Source of the DNA: Acephala macrosclerotiorum
Lineage: Eukaryota > Ascomycota > Leotiomycetes > Helotiales > Mollisiaceae
Assembly: GCA_014904845.1 (NCBI GenBank)
Contig: MU119573.1
Coordinates: 1 to 43,792, forward strand
Direction of reading: 5' to 3'
Length of the DNA: 43,792 bases
Below, piece after piece: positions 26,501-36,419 of this stretch. The translations under genes and the position numbers were made by a program. The notes beneath the pieces are model-generated. The model was not told the origin of the DNA. It ran no database searches and worked only from the letters and a program-made list of their open reading frames with translations. Every line of letters starts with the position of its first letter. The stretch's first letter is position 1.

Positions 26501-28999
26501 ATTTATTAATAGTCGTTTTATTAAAACTTTAAACGTTAATATTATTACTATTGAAAATATATAATAATAAATTCGATTTTTTTAAAAAAAATTTATTAGT
26601 ATTAATTTTACTTTTTTTTTAAATAATAAATTGAATAAATTTTTGAATTTTTTATATATTTTTAAAACGTTTATTAAAATTGTAATCAAAAAGTCTTCTA
26701 ATTATTTGTTTTATAATCTAATTATATTAACGTTAATTATTTTTAAGTGTAAATAATCGCGAAAATTAATTACGACTCTAAAAATTATAATACTATTAAT
26801 TATTTTTTCGATAATAATATTTATAATTAATTAATTTATTTATAAATAAATAACGATTTACAAAAAAACAATTAATAAAAAGATCGATTTTTTCGTTTTT
26901 TGTTTGCTCGAAATATTCGAAATAATATTATTCGTTTTATTAATTATTGTATATAGTATTAATTTTTATTACATTTTTTTGAACGATTGATAATATATTT
27001 TACGAGAATTTAATCGATATTAAACTATATAAAATTTTATATTCGTTTTTTTTTTATATTATTATATTTTTTTTATTTACAATTAAAATTTTTTTTTTGT
27101 TTATATTCTCGTAAAAAAACAAATTAATTCTAATTTTAATTTATAGAAATTATAATATTATTTAATTTTTAAAATATTTTTATAATATTAATATTTAAAG
27201 CGATTTTTAAATCGTTTAATAATATAAAAAAAAAAAAACATTTTATAATTTTTTAATAAAATCGTTTATTTAAATTAAAAATTTAAATACGAATATTTAT
27301 TGAATTTTTTAAATTTAAATAATACGTAAAATCGAAAATTAAAATTCGATATAAATTTTTTTAGTAATTATATATATTTTTTATTGAATTTTTTCTATAA
27401 ATAATTCGAATAAAACAAAAAATAATAAATTATTAATTACATTTAAAATCATTTTTCATATTATAATATTCAAATATTTTTATTAAATTTTCGAATATTT
27501 TAAATTATTAATTTTATTATATTATTATTTTTTTTTTTTATATTTATATATAATAATTATTTTCTCGTATATTTTATTATAATTGTAAGTAAATATTTTT
27601 ATCGATTTATAATCAATTTTTTTAAAAATTCGTTTTTTAATATATATTGAAATTTTTTTTATAAATTCGTATTTTTAATATTATTTATTTAATTTATTTC
27701 GTTTGATCAATTTTTTGAATATTCGATTAAATAAATTTACGTATATTTTTATCGTTAAAATTTTTTTTATAAATTAATTAATAATTTTATATAAAAATAT
27801 TATATTTATTCGATAATATTTTTAATTGTATTTGTAAAAATTTTTTTTTAAAATATTATAAAACTTTTTTTTTAAATAATTTTTAATATTATATTTTAAT
27901 ATAAATCGAATTTATTTTTTGTAAATCGAATTAATATATTATAAAAATCGTATTTTTTTAGTTTTTAAAATAATTTTATAGTTTTCATATATATCGTTAT
28001 ATTATTCTAAAAAAATAGTAATATTATTTTTTTTAAATTAAAATATTTCAAAGATTTTAAAAAAAAATATTTATAATTTTAATACGAGTACGTATTTTTT
28101 AAAATTTTATATTTTTAAAAAATTGTTTTTACTATTTATAGAAAATTTTTTAAAAAAAATTAATAATATAATTAAAATAAAAATATTTTTTATTAAAAAA
28201 AGTAAATTTTAATACAAATAATTTACTGATTTTAATCTTTAAATTAAAAATTAATTTAATAATTTAAAAATACGAATTTTCGAATTATTATTTTCAAATA
28301 AAATTCGTTTTAAAAATTAGTTTTTATTTATATTGTTTTTTTGTAAAAAAAAAATTTATTTTAATTTTTACTTGAAATTTTATTTATTTATTTATTTTAA
28401 TAAAATATATTTTTCAAATAAATATTTTTTTAATCGATTTTTTTCGATTAAAATTTTTTATTTTAATTTTTTTCGTATTATTTTTTGAAATTTAAAATTT
28501 ATTTTAATTTTATTATTCTAATTTTAAAACAATTACAAATAATTCGCGAATTGCAATTTTTAAAAGAATTAAAATTAAAATATAAAACAATAAAATAATT
28601 TCATTTTTCAACGCTATAATTTCTTTTTTTCTTCGTATTAAAATTTTTTTTTTATATTTCAATTTTTATTAAAAATAAAATTAATTATTGTAAATAATTA
28701 TTGCGAGTTTTTTTTTTTCTTTTTTATATTCGTTTTAATATTAATTATTTCGAGTAATTTAATATGTAATATTTATAAATTAATATTTTTTTATAATTTC
28801 GTAATTTTATAATCAAATTATTTAATTTCGAATAATATAATTAAAATAAAAAATTCTTATTAATTAATTTTTAGTTTTCGATTTTTAATAGTTTAAATTT
28901 TTTTTTAATAACAATAAAAAACAAAATATACAAATCGCATATAAATAGTTTTTAATAAGATTTATTAGAATAATTTATTTTTTAATATCGTTTTATTAA

Positions 29000-29258
29000 T
29001 ATAAAAAAATAATAAAATACAAAACAAAAAAATTTAATTGTAGATTAATTCGTTTTAATCAATAAATTAAATTTATTCGAAATAATTCGTAATTCGTAAA
29101 TCAATTAATTGATCAATTAAAATAGAAATAAAAAAAATTATTAATTAGTCTATAGTAAACGAAAACTCTTTATGTACTAAAAAATACGTAATTAGTATTA
29201 CTTTCGAAACTAGCTATTTACAAAGATTTTTGAAAAGAAAACATATAATTCTATTATA
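29000..29258 (-). repeat. LTR copy C (259 bp)
   Basis: Same orientation as copy B and about 11.7 kb away. Its inner flank continues to match the inner flank of copy D, showing that both are the same end of the element. Confidence 0.8.
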
Positions 29259-29667
29259 TTATATAAATATAGATTTTTTCGATTATAATTAGATATTAAA
29301 ATTTTAATAAAATACGTAATTTTAAATTTTTTTTAAATAATTATTTTATTCGCATATTAATATAATTAACAATTATAATTATTATTTTAGTATTTATAAA
29401 TAATCTAAAAATATTCCATACACTGGAAAATTGCATTATAATTAAAAAATTGATATAGAAAAAAAAATCTAATAATTCAAATTTTTAGAAACTTTAATTT
29501 ACTTTTTTTGCAGATAGAATATTGAGTCTTTTAATTGTAAAGTTTATTGGATCGGATACTATATTTTGTATTACTTTTAAAGGCATTTTAAGTGCTAAAT
29601 CATGTAAAATAAAGTCATGATTTTAATGTTTACTGTTTTGATGTTTCTGGAGATGTGGCCCGTGCGA
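29259..29667. other. AT-rich remnant right of the LTR element
   Basis: About 400 bp of falling AT content between LTR C and the right inverted repeat, possibly the right end of the inverted-repeat transposon. No gene seen. Confidence 0.6.
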
Positions 29668-29699
29668 CGCTAAAATTCACTGCCGTCGCTGAGGGGATA
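29668..29699 (-). repeat. Right terminal inverted repeat of the candidate DNA transposon
   Basis: Inverse partner of 15781-15818: CGCTAAAATTCAC at 29668-29680 and TGAGGGGATA at 29690-29699. Directly outside, ATCCCTCTCAGC forms an almost perfect 24 bp palindrome with the terminus (29688-29711), as if a second, diverged terminus abuts it. Confidence 0.6.
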
Positions 29700-29949
29700 A
29701 TCCCTCTCAGCGTGCCTCACTAACCCCATAACATCGGGGGAGTTATGCTCCCAATGCCTAGGAACTCAATGCTGTCCTGCCTTTGGTCGGTTCGCGCCAT
29801 CTACCAATCGAAAGCGATTACATTTCCCACTAAGGCCTCATGGCGTGCCGACGGCTTATCAGCAATGAAGAGCCGGTCAGCTTGACGGGTATATAAAAGC
29901 CAATTTCTGTTTGAGAAGTTCGAATTCATAGCAGACTCAATCTTTCAGA
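29700..29949 (+). promoter_or_regulatory. Promoter region of the FAD oxidoreductase gene
   Basis: 250 bp from the transposon edge to the start codon. TATATAAAA at 29890-29898 lies 52-60 bp before the ATG at 29950, a strong core promoter for a fungal gene. The transposon boundary is only about 190 bp upstream of the TATA box, so upstream control sequences may have been replaced by the insertion. Confidence 0.6.
29890..29898 (+). promoter_or_regulatory. TATA box of the FAD oxidoreductase gene
   Basis: TATATAAAA, 52-60 bp upstream of the start codon. Confidence 0.6.
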
Positions 29950-31744
29950 ATGGCCTCCAAATTTCAGATTGTCTCCAGAAAAGGAGTTGTTCTCGAGGAA
30001 TCAGCTCTTTCACATTTTAAGACGTCGGTTAAGGGAGAGGTTGTGATCAAGGGTGAAGCAGCTGAGGAGGTTTATTTGGCTGCAATTGATAGATTCAACA
30101 AGGCTGGTGTAGATGAAGCGGTAAGATGATCTCCGAATGCTCCAGCCGATTACTGACATTCTCAGGGCATCATTGTCTACTGCGAATCTGAGCAAGATGT
30201 TGCGGCATGTCTCAAGTTCGTTCAACAATGGGATCTCGAAGTCGTGATTGCTTGTGGCAGACACAGCTACTACAAAGCCTCAACGACAAAGGGTGGCTTG
30301 GTCATTGGTAGGGAATATTCTCTTCCTAGAGAGTTCAAGTGCTGACTCGCTAGATCTTGCCAAAATGAAGAAGGTTTCTATCGACAGGGAAGGAATGAAG
30401 ATCACAGCTCAGGGTGGATGTCAAGCAGCTGATCTGGAGATTCCTCTTCAGGGTATGGCGTCCTTCAGATGAAGGGACTATGGAAAGTGAAGCTGACCCT
30501 CTTAGAGCAGGGTCTTTCTGTGGTGATGGGAGCAGCAAATGACACTGGTATGTTGCATTCCGCTCCCTAAGTCCATGCTGATAGTCCAGGTATTGGTGGC
30601 CTCACACTTGGAGGTGGATCTGGATTCTTAACGGGTCAGTATGGCCTTGTCATCGATAACCTCCTCGCCGTCAGAGTTGTCATTGCAGATGGCAGCGTTC
30701 TTGAAGCCTCTGAAGAGAAGAACGCTGATCTGTTCTGGGGAATCCGAGGAGGAGGGTCCAACTTTGGAGTCGTGACAGAATTCACATTTAAAATCCACAA
30801 TCAAGGACCAGTTTTCTTGTGAGTACTTCTCCCAATCCAACGTTTTCAAGCACCCAGCCTCGCCTGGACTTTTCTAGGCTGGCATGGCCATCTTCTCTAC
30901 TTGAAGAACGAGATTGTGGGCCCGAATATCCAGGCAAGGCTGGGATATTCATAGAACTGTCCCAATCATAGGTCTTACTGACAAAATCAGTGGCCCTCTC
31001 ATATTCACCCCCGACAAAATCCGACCGTTCCTCGAGCTCGCCGAGCCAATGCGTCAAGCAGCAGAAGCAAGTGGAGGCAAACTCGCGATCTTCTTCGCCT
31101 TCACAAAAGCTCCTGGCATGCCAAGCGTTCATCCCCTCAGCGTGATCTTCTACGATGGCCCTGAAGAAGAGGCACGAAAGTTCACTGCGCCCCTCTTCGA
31201 ACTTGGACCTGCGATGACAATGGTAGAGATGAAGAAATACGTTGAAGTCACAACTCCATCCCTTCTCGTCATGGGTCCTCCAACACATCAACATTACTCC
31301 ACAAGCAACTCGCCATTGTCCATCCCCATGGATATCCCTCTCTTGGAGGAGATGATCGCGGATCTAGATGTGTTCTTCAACAAGTACGGTGATAAGGTAG
31401 GACCATCGAAGATCGCTATCGAGCTTCGATCGTATGCGAAATCTGCATCGGTGGATCCATCAGCTACAGCCTTGAGAGCGAGAGCTCCAACTATGATGAT
31501 GGTGTTGGAGGGGCAGCATGATGGTTCGACACCTGAGGCGGAGATCAGAGCTGAAGTTCAGAAAATTATTGGGAGAGCGAGAGTAAAGGGAAGAAGGTTC
31601 ATTAATGCGAATATTGGGGATGGTTCTGAGAAAGTGGCTGATATCTTTGGGGATAACTTTGAGAGGTTGAGGCAGGTGAAGAGGAAGTATGATCCGGGGA
31701 TGGTCTTCAATAAGTGGTATCCCATTCCGCCTGCGGAGGCGTGA
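29950..31744 (+). CDS. FAD-dependent oxidoreductase, berberine-bridge-enzyme type
   Basis: Six exons: 29950-30120, 30166-30307, 30354-30452, 30506-30547, 30590-30818 and 30991-31744; 478 residues, typical for the family. The FAD-binding (PCMH-type) domain occupies the first half: [12 protein letters not shown] carries the His (about 90) expected to hold FAD covalently, followed by [19 protein letters not shown] and [16 protein letters not shown]. The second covalent Cys of bicovalent members is not seen near [10 protein letters not shown], so attachment is probably through His only. The C-terminus has the BBE domain ([16 protein letters not shown]...FNKWYPIP). No signal peptide is apparent. 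It probably oxidises a sugar, alcohol or secondary metabolite. Introns are 42-53 bp except the fifth (172 bp), which ends at a CTGAC branch and CAG and gives the continuous family pattern [15 protein letters not shown]. An acceptor at 30932-30933 would insert 19 extra residues. Confidence 0.87.
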
Positions 31745-31973
31745 GATTTTCGATATTTTAGGAGAGTTTACCAAATAAGGTAATGAAAGCATAGCAACTG
31801 CTGTGGCACGGTCTAACCCCAGTCTCCAATGTTTCGGCTTCGTATCAACAAAGATCAACTCAATACATAATTCCAATAACCATCATTGACTTCTACTCTG
31901 ACTTAGTCCAATTTCATTTGTGTGAGAGGGCCTTGCCGGCTTACGGACCACTCCTCAATCCAGCATTTTGTCA
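31745..31973. other. Intergenic region between convergent genes
   Basis: 3' ends of the FAD oxidoreductase (plus) and the gasdermin-like gene (minus); no gene seen. Confidence 0.6.
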
Positions 31974-32807
31974 TCAATCCACGCCAACAAAGCATTCAAG
32001 CTCATACCCAGGTACCTCTACACGGACAGAGTCGCTAGAATCTCCCTCGAACGAAACATCAGATAACTTGATCACTTCAAAGTCGTCGATACTGACTCCA
32101 CCTTCTGTCCGAAGAATATAGCTTTCCGCTGATGATGTTTCTCCAGGAGTGAACGGCTTGTGTGTGACCTTTCCGCGATAGCGAATCTCGTTGAGTCGAT
32201 ACGCGAAGACGAAGGTTGACGCATTGTCAAAATTCTCAGAATCCGAAGCTATAGTTGCGATTGCAGCTTTTGCTTCCGCAGCTAGGGAGGAAGCATGAGG
32301 AGTTACTTGGACCGATGCATCGATATTATGTGACGCTTCATTGCTGCGTTTCATTCTACCTCCACTCACCGCTCGCACCCCTGTGATCATGTAGACCCTT
32401 TTCTTGAACGACCATTTCTTGAGATTGGAGGGAACATCACCATGCCTCATAGCGGCCTTAACGTAGGCTATCGACGGGGCCATGATCTTGCTCTCTAACC
32501 GGTCGAAGTGCCAGACAGACTCATGGGAGGTCTGGGTTGATGCATCGATTTTGAACCCCGCTGGAAGGCGACCGATTGATGCCCAGGCGCCAAATTGCGC
32601 CAAAATCTCATCATTACTCTGGATATCGATATTCTGACGACTGGTTGTTTCAACAAGAATGTCCCTGTGTAGGGGAAGTGGCCCGCTGGGTTGTAAAGCA
32701 TGACCAGGCTCGAATGGACTGGCCAGGATCCGACCAAGTTGAAGACTTCCTTGTGGTGTAAAGTCGCATGACTTAGTGAAGATCCATCTTTCATACCTTC
32801 GTGTCAT
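31974..32807 (-). CDS. Gasdermin-like protein (HET-Q1/RCD-1-type family), intronless
   Basis: A single uninterrupted 277-residue frame starting at ATG 32807. Blocks that I associate with the fungal gasdermin-like family: YERWIFTKSCDFTPQGSLQL near the N-terminus (5-24), SVWHFDRLESKIMAPS (97-112), KRVYMITGVRAVSGG (136-150) and FVFAYRLNEIRYR (199-211), followed by VTHKPFTPGE and a short acidic C-terminal tail (about 225-277). No signal peptide or obvious hydrophobic membrane helix. In the known systems the N-terminal part forms membrane pores that kill the cell after a neighbouring protease removes a short C-terminal piece. Here a subtilisin-like protease gene lies directly upstream on the same strand (stop at 33285, 477 bp gap), the arrangement common for this family. 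The family assignment rests on recognised patterns plus context and has not been tested by search; intactness is directly visible. Confidence 0.68.
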   Translation of the reverse strand: MTRRYERWIFTKSCDFTPQGSLQLGRILASPFEPGHALQPSGPLPLHRDILVETTSRQNIDIQSNDEILAQFGAWASIGRLPAGFKIDASTQTSHESVWHFDRLESKIMAPSIAYVKAAMRHGDVPSNLKKWSFKKRVYMITGVRAVSGGRMKRSNEASHNIDASVQVTPHASSLAAEAKAAIATIASDSENFDNASTFVFAYRLNEIRYRGKVTHKPFTPGETSSAESYILRTEGGVSIDDFEVIKLSDVSFEGDSSDSVRVEVPGYELECFVGVD

Positions 32808-33284
32808 GTTGGTTGGGCTCTGGTCAGGTAACGTTTATTAGACTTCCGGTTCAAGTCCTGACTCGCGGTATAATCTATAAAATAGTGGAATGGAGAGAGT
32901 ACTAAAAAGCTCTGCGATGCTGGTTCTGGATTATAAATAGATCAGGCTGCAACATGTTGGGTTTGCTGAATGTGGCTTTGAAATTGAACAAGGGAACCGT
33001 ATCCTCGCCAATTAGCTGTTCTTCTCCCTCCGTGGCGCTTTGCATGACAACCACCAGCTTTGTGCACACAGTACAAGCTCTGATTGGAGAAACCCCTCAA
33101 CTGTGCAGATGAGGCGGGGTTATGATTCCAATCAGATAGAACCTCGGGCTCCATTGCGTCTATTATGTAAAAAAACGACAACACGGGGTCAAAGCCTAGT
33201 TATAGGGCGTTGAAGTTATGCTATTATTAAGGCCTGTTTAAGCTGGAAAGGTGTAAATTCCCCAGCTACTCATCTGTTACCTAT
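32808..33284. other. Spacer between the protease and gasdermin-like genes
   Basis: 477 bp containing the 5' flank of the gasdermin-like gene. An 80-codon open frame (33184-32942, minus, no ATG at its start) is not recognised. A tRNA-like B-box piece is noted separately. Confidence 0.5.
32838..32870 (+). other. tRNA-like fragment (B-box sequence)
   Basis: GGTTCAAGTCC matches the RNA polymerase III B-box consensus and is followed by TGACTCGCGG, resembling the 3' half of a tRNA. No matching 5' acceptor strand or good A box was found upstream, so at most this is a fragment. Confidence 0.3.
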
Positions 33285-35402
33285 TTATAAGTACCGGAAT
33301 TCCAATGCCTCGTCAATCTCCCTTGAAACAGCATCCCAATTTTCCCTAAACAATACCCAGGGTCGAAGGAAGTTGTATCTTTCATCCCCATGATTATCAG
33401 TCATGCATCTTTTTAGCACACTCCTCATCCCACTGGTCTGCTTCAAATAGGCCACCCTCTCGCTCAATATCTCAACTTCGGGTGCATCCTTTCTAGAGAA
33501 CTCCAGTATTAAAGCTGCGATTCCAGCTGCTATTGGGGTTGCGCAGGAGGTCCCTCTCATTCTCCTGACTTCCTTTCCATTATTCAAATGTAGCGGCCAC
33601 GCTGCCTCCACATCTTCGCCTACTACACTTATATTCGGGCGCCCAGATAGTCCAGCAGGACTAAAGTCAGACTTTCTGTCTGGCGCTTTTGAAGAATTGA
33701 CACAGATAACATGGTCGGTATCCCGAGCCGGGTAGCCAATGCGGTGTCGCAGCAACCCTCTATTGTTGGAGGCGGCAGCAAACAATAGGACTGGCTTATT
33801 AGTCCGTGATGCTACAAATTCAAGAGCTTGTCGGATCTTTAGCTCTTCCTCGTGGAATGAAAATGACATCGAAATGATATCAACGTCCCAGATGTCAATC
33901 GCATGGTGAATAGCCTATGTATGTCAGCATTTTTATATTGAAGAACCAGCTGTTTTTGGCGGAAACCTTGTTAATCAGCTCTGGTGTAGACTTGTCTGCT
34001 GCCATAGTCTTAAATACCCGCATGGGGTAGACCTTTGCGTACGGGGCTGTTTTGAACAAAAGGTGGCATGTATGGGTTCCGTGTCCATCGTGATCAACCA
34101 TACATTCTCCGTTATCGACAAGATCGAGGCCCCTATCCAGTTGCCCGGATTTGATGAAATCTTTGAAAGATGGATGGCTGAAATCTACCCCTGTATCAAT
34201 CACGGCAATTTTGACAAGATCTTCCATCTCGTCCTTGGTTAGAGATTCCATCCGGTCAACATGTAGGACCTTGTGCATCTCTTCAAGTTCTCTGAACCAT
34301 TCGTCGGCAAATACATGACTATGATAACGTCAGAAACATGTTATTGATAGGTTTCGTTTGCGGCAACTACCTTTCTGCTTCTGCGAGAATGCCAGGTGCC
34401 GGTTCAGAGTCAAAGGCGCATAGCGGCAGAATATTGAAACATTTCTGAGATTGACCTGGTGAGGTTTCCTCTTCGCCCTGTTCACCCAAGGGAGAAAGGA
34501 TGGATTGATATCTCGCTCTCGAAGGATGGGCTGATTTGAGAGCTACCGGTAACACGGCATTTGCGGTAACGGTTTTGAATATCCCAGAACTTTCTAGTTC
34601 CCGAGCATTCAGCAGCTCAACCTCATCCCATGACCACCCTGCCCCAGTCACCAGCTCTTCTTCGAGAGGGCGAACGATGTTAGCGTAGTAATGATCCCTG
34701 AACTTTGGATCCTCGTGGAGCTCCTGGAATGGAATATGAGAGAATCCACTAAATGACTCTCTCTTCATACAGAATCTAATGGATCGGAGAACCCCAGAGC
34801 CTTTTGGTAATATTAACTCGCATTTCCCCAGGAGCTTCTTGCCAGTTTCTACCGGCCTGCGAACGCATTTCTTATTACTCAAGTACCCTCTTCCTGATGC
34901 TTTGGCCTCGTCGTCATCCAAATCACCCCCCAACTCGATTCTCGCCATGAGAATACCCAGTGCTAGGATCGATGGAAACGGATGAGGTGAGTAGAATCCC
35001 TGAGCTTGATCTTTTTGTGAAGCGACTTCAGGTTCGAAATGAGTGGAGATAAAGATCTTGTTGAATAAAGGTTGAGGCGTCTGTCCTTCAACATGACAGA
35101 ACACCGATACGTCATCTATGGACACATCACGAGATGCCCACAAACTTCCAAACAAGTGCAGGAGAGCTCTGGCAAGTATTAGGTTGATCACTAACTTGGC
35201 AGCAAGGGTAGGCACGATGGCTTTGAAGAGATCTCGGAGAGATACAGCCTCGTCTGAAGGGTCCACGTGCAGATATAACTCTTGGCATTTTGCTTTATGG
35301 TCCAAGAGCCGATCCTCTGAGTCCAGAGCAAGAAACAAACAAACAGTGCAAGACTTAACACGATGCACTAGGCAGACTAGATTGTGAGCGTCTTCTTCTG
35401 GG
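33285..35402 (-). CDS. Subtilisin-like serine protease with DUF7580-like N-terminal region (HET-Q2-like), 5' incomplete
   Basis: Exons on the minus strand: (35402)-34371, 34318-33967 and 33914-33285; both internal introns are 52 bp. The C-terminal half is an S8 subtilase with all key residues: Asp in IAVIDTGVD (34197-34195), His in DHDGHGTHT (34083-34081), oxyanion Asn in AAASNN (33767-33765) and Ser in MRGTSCATPIAAG (33548-33546). There is no signal peptide, so it is an intracellular protease, unlike secreted subtilisins. The N-terminal 340 residues (LILARALLHLFGSLW, HPFPSILALGILMARIEL) resemble DUF7580, a fungal domain common in incompatibility-type genes. No ATG exists in frame before Met in GILMARIEL; upstream the frame runs to an acceptor (CTAAC...TTTTAG, intron 35467-35403) and then meets a stop (TGA) two codons into the preceding exon. 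The true N-terminus is missing or altered. Probably the activator of the adjacent gasdermin-like protein. Confidence 0.8.
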
Positions 35403-35467
35403 CTAAAATTGTGTTAGGCCTTCCTTGGCTTGACATTTTAGGATAAAATCGAGCAAATTGTACGTAC
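35403..35467 (-). other. Probable intron at the 5' end of the protease gene
   Basis: On the minus strand: donor GTACGTAC, branch CCTAACAC, acceptor ATTTTAG; 65 bp, within the size range of neighbouring introns. The exon it should join lies in sequence that looks like a transposon end. Confidence 0.5.
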
Positions 35468-35640
35468 CAGACTTGTCAACGGGTGAACCGGTTGATACCC
35501 AGCTTTTTATCGGGTGGGTGAATCACCCGGTTAGCATTTGGCGAGTGGATTACTCAACTAGTGAAAAAGTACTCGATTAATGACCGAATAAAGCTGAATA
35601 TAAAGTAACGTGATCGAAAAAATGTTTTTAAGCGTTGAGA
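35468..35640 (+). mobile_element. Possible hAT-type transposon end next to the protease gene
   Basis: Starts CAGACTTGTCAACGGGTGAA and continues with repeated CGGGT/ACCCG motifs (ACCGG, ATCGGGTGGGTG, TCACCCGG), the style of fungal hAT termini, which often begin with CAG and are rich in such motifs. The 8 bases before it (GTACGTAC, 35460-35467) could be half of an 8 bp target duplication. From about 35600 the sequence passes into the AT-rich block. The other end was not found, so the assignment is tentative. Confidence 0.4.
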
Positions 35641-36419
35641 GCCAATCAAATTACTAGAATTATACATTATTTGCACAACTTTAAAATTTCAAATTTAATC
35701 TTTTTTTTATTAATACATTATTCGAGTATTATTATATTAATACTAATATATTTAATTTATTTATTATTTTTTTTCTATTTTTTATAAATCGATAATTTTT
35801 TTTTTTTCGTAGTATTAAAACTTTATCAAAGCGTACAAAAATTTTTATAATTACTCGAAAAAAGTTTAAACTTTTTTTGTATTACTATTTTAAAAAACTT
35901 TTTACTTTCAAATTTACAACTTTTTATATATTTATTAAATTATATTTTTTTTGATCTCGATATATTATTATTAATAATTTTAAAACATATTGTATAATAG
36001 AAATATATTATACACAATTAAATTATAATTTTATTTATTTAAAACATATTAATCGCGTTTTTTTTAGTATTTAAAATTATAAAATATACTATAAAAATAA
36101 GTACAAAAAGATTCTTACAAATAAAGAGAAATATAAAGTATTTATAGTAATAAAAAAATATAAAATAAATAAATTTAATAGTTTTTAAAATAAATTTTTA
36201 TTAAAATAAATACGTAAAAAAAGATTTAAAATTTTTTTATTAGAATTTATTATCAAAAACAATTTGTTTTTTTTATTTGTAAATTAATAAAAAACAAAAA
36301 CTTTATTTACTTTTTTTTTATCGATCACGAAATAAATTACTTGAAATATTTTAATTAACGATTTGAAAAAATAATATAAAAAGAGAAAAAATTTACAATA
36401 GAACGTATTAATAAAATAT
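35641..36419. other. AT-rich, RIP-degraded sequence left of the second LTR element
   Basis: About 780 bp without a gene; may be the body of the element whose end is seen at 35468. Confidence 0.6.

Larger units (their letters stand above)
17321..29258 (-). mobile_element. Complete RIP-degraded LTR retroelement, 11.9 kb
   Basis: Bounded by two 259 bp LTRs in the same orientation (17321-17579 and 29000-29258). The internal 11.4 kb is extremely AT-rich with no usable reading frame, so gag/pol cannot be identified and Gypsy cannot be separated from Copia. The right half (about 21650-29258) aligns as an inverted copy with 36420-43792, and the left end with 1-536, so it is a multi-copy family. The minus orientation is a weak inference from a purine-rich stretch next to the left LTR on that strand. 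The length is large for 259 bp LTRs, so a further nested insertion is possible. Confidence 0.8.
15781..29699. mobile_element. Composite transposon block: LTR element nested in a roughly 2 kb inverted-repeat DNA transposon
   Basis: The outer inverted repeats (15781-15818 and 29668-29699) enclose 13.9 kb. Subtracting the LTR element (17321-29258) leaves about 1.54 kb on the left and 0.44 kb on the right, together about 2.0 kb, a usual size for a Fot1/Tc1-like element. No transposase frame survives. The reading as host transposon plus nested retroelement is inference from these positions. Confidence 0.5.

Noticed and set aside
16000..29000. Apparent excess of non-CpG G in the left half and C in the right half of the complete retroelement, suggesting strand-biased RIP
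   Set aside because: Spot checks in both this copy and the inverted copy gave roughly balanced counts; it would need a real strand-wise count.
17316..29263. 5 bp target-site duplication of the LTR element (TTTAT versus TTATA)
   Set aside because: The two pentamers are not identical and such AT strings are common here, so the duplication is not demonstrated.
30788..31294. 168-codon minus-strand frame over the FAD oxidoreductase
   Set aside because: Antisense to a well-supported BBE-type coding exon; no family resemblance.
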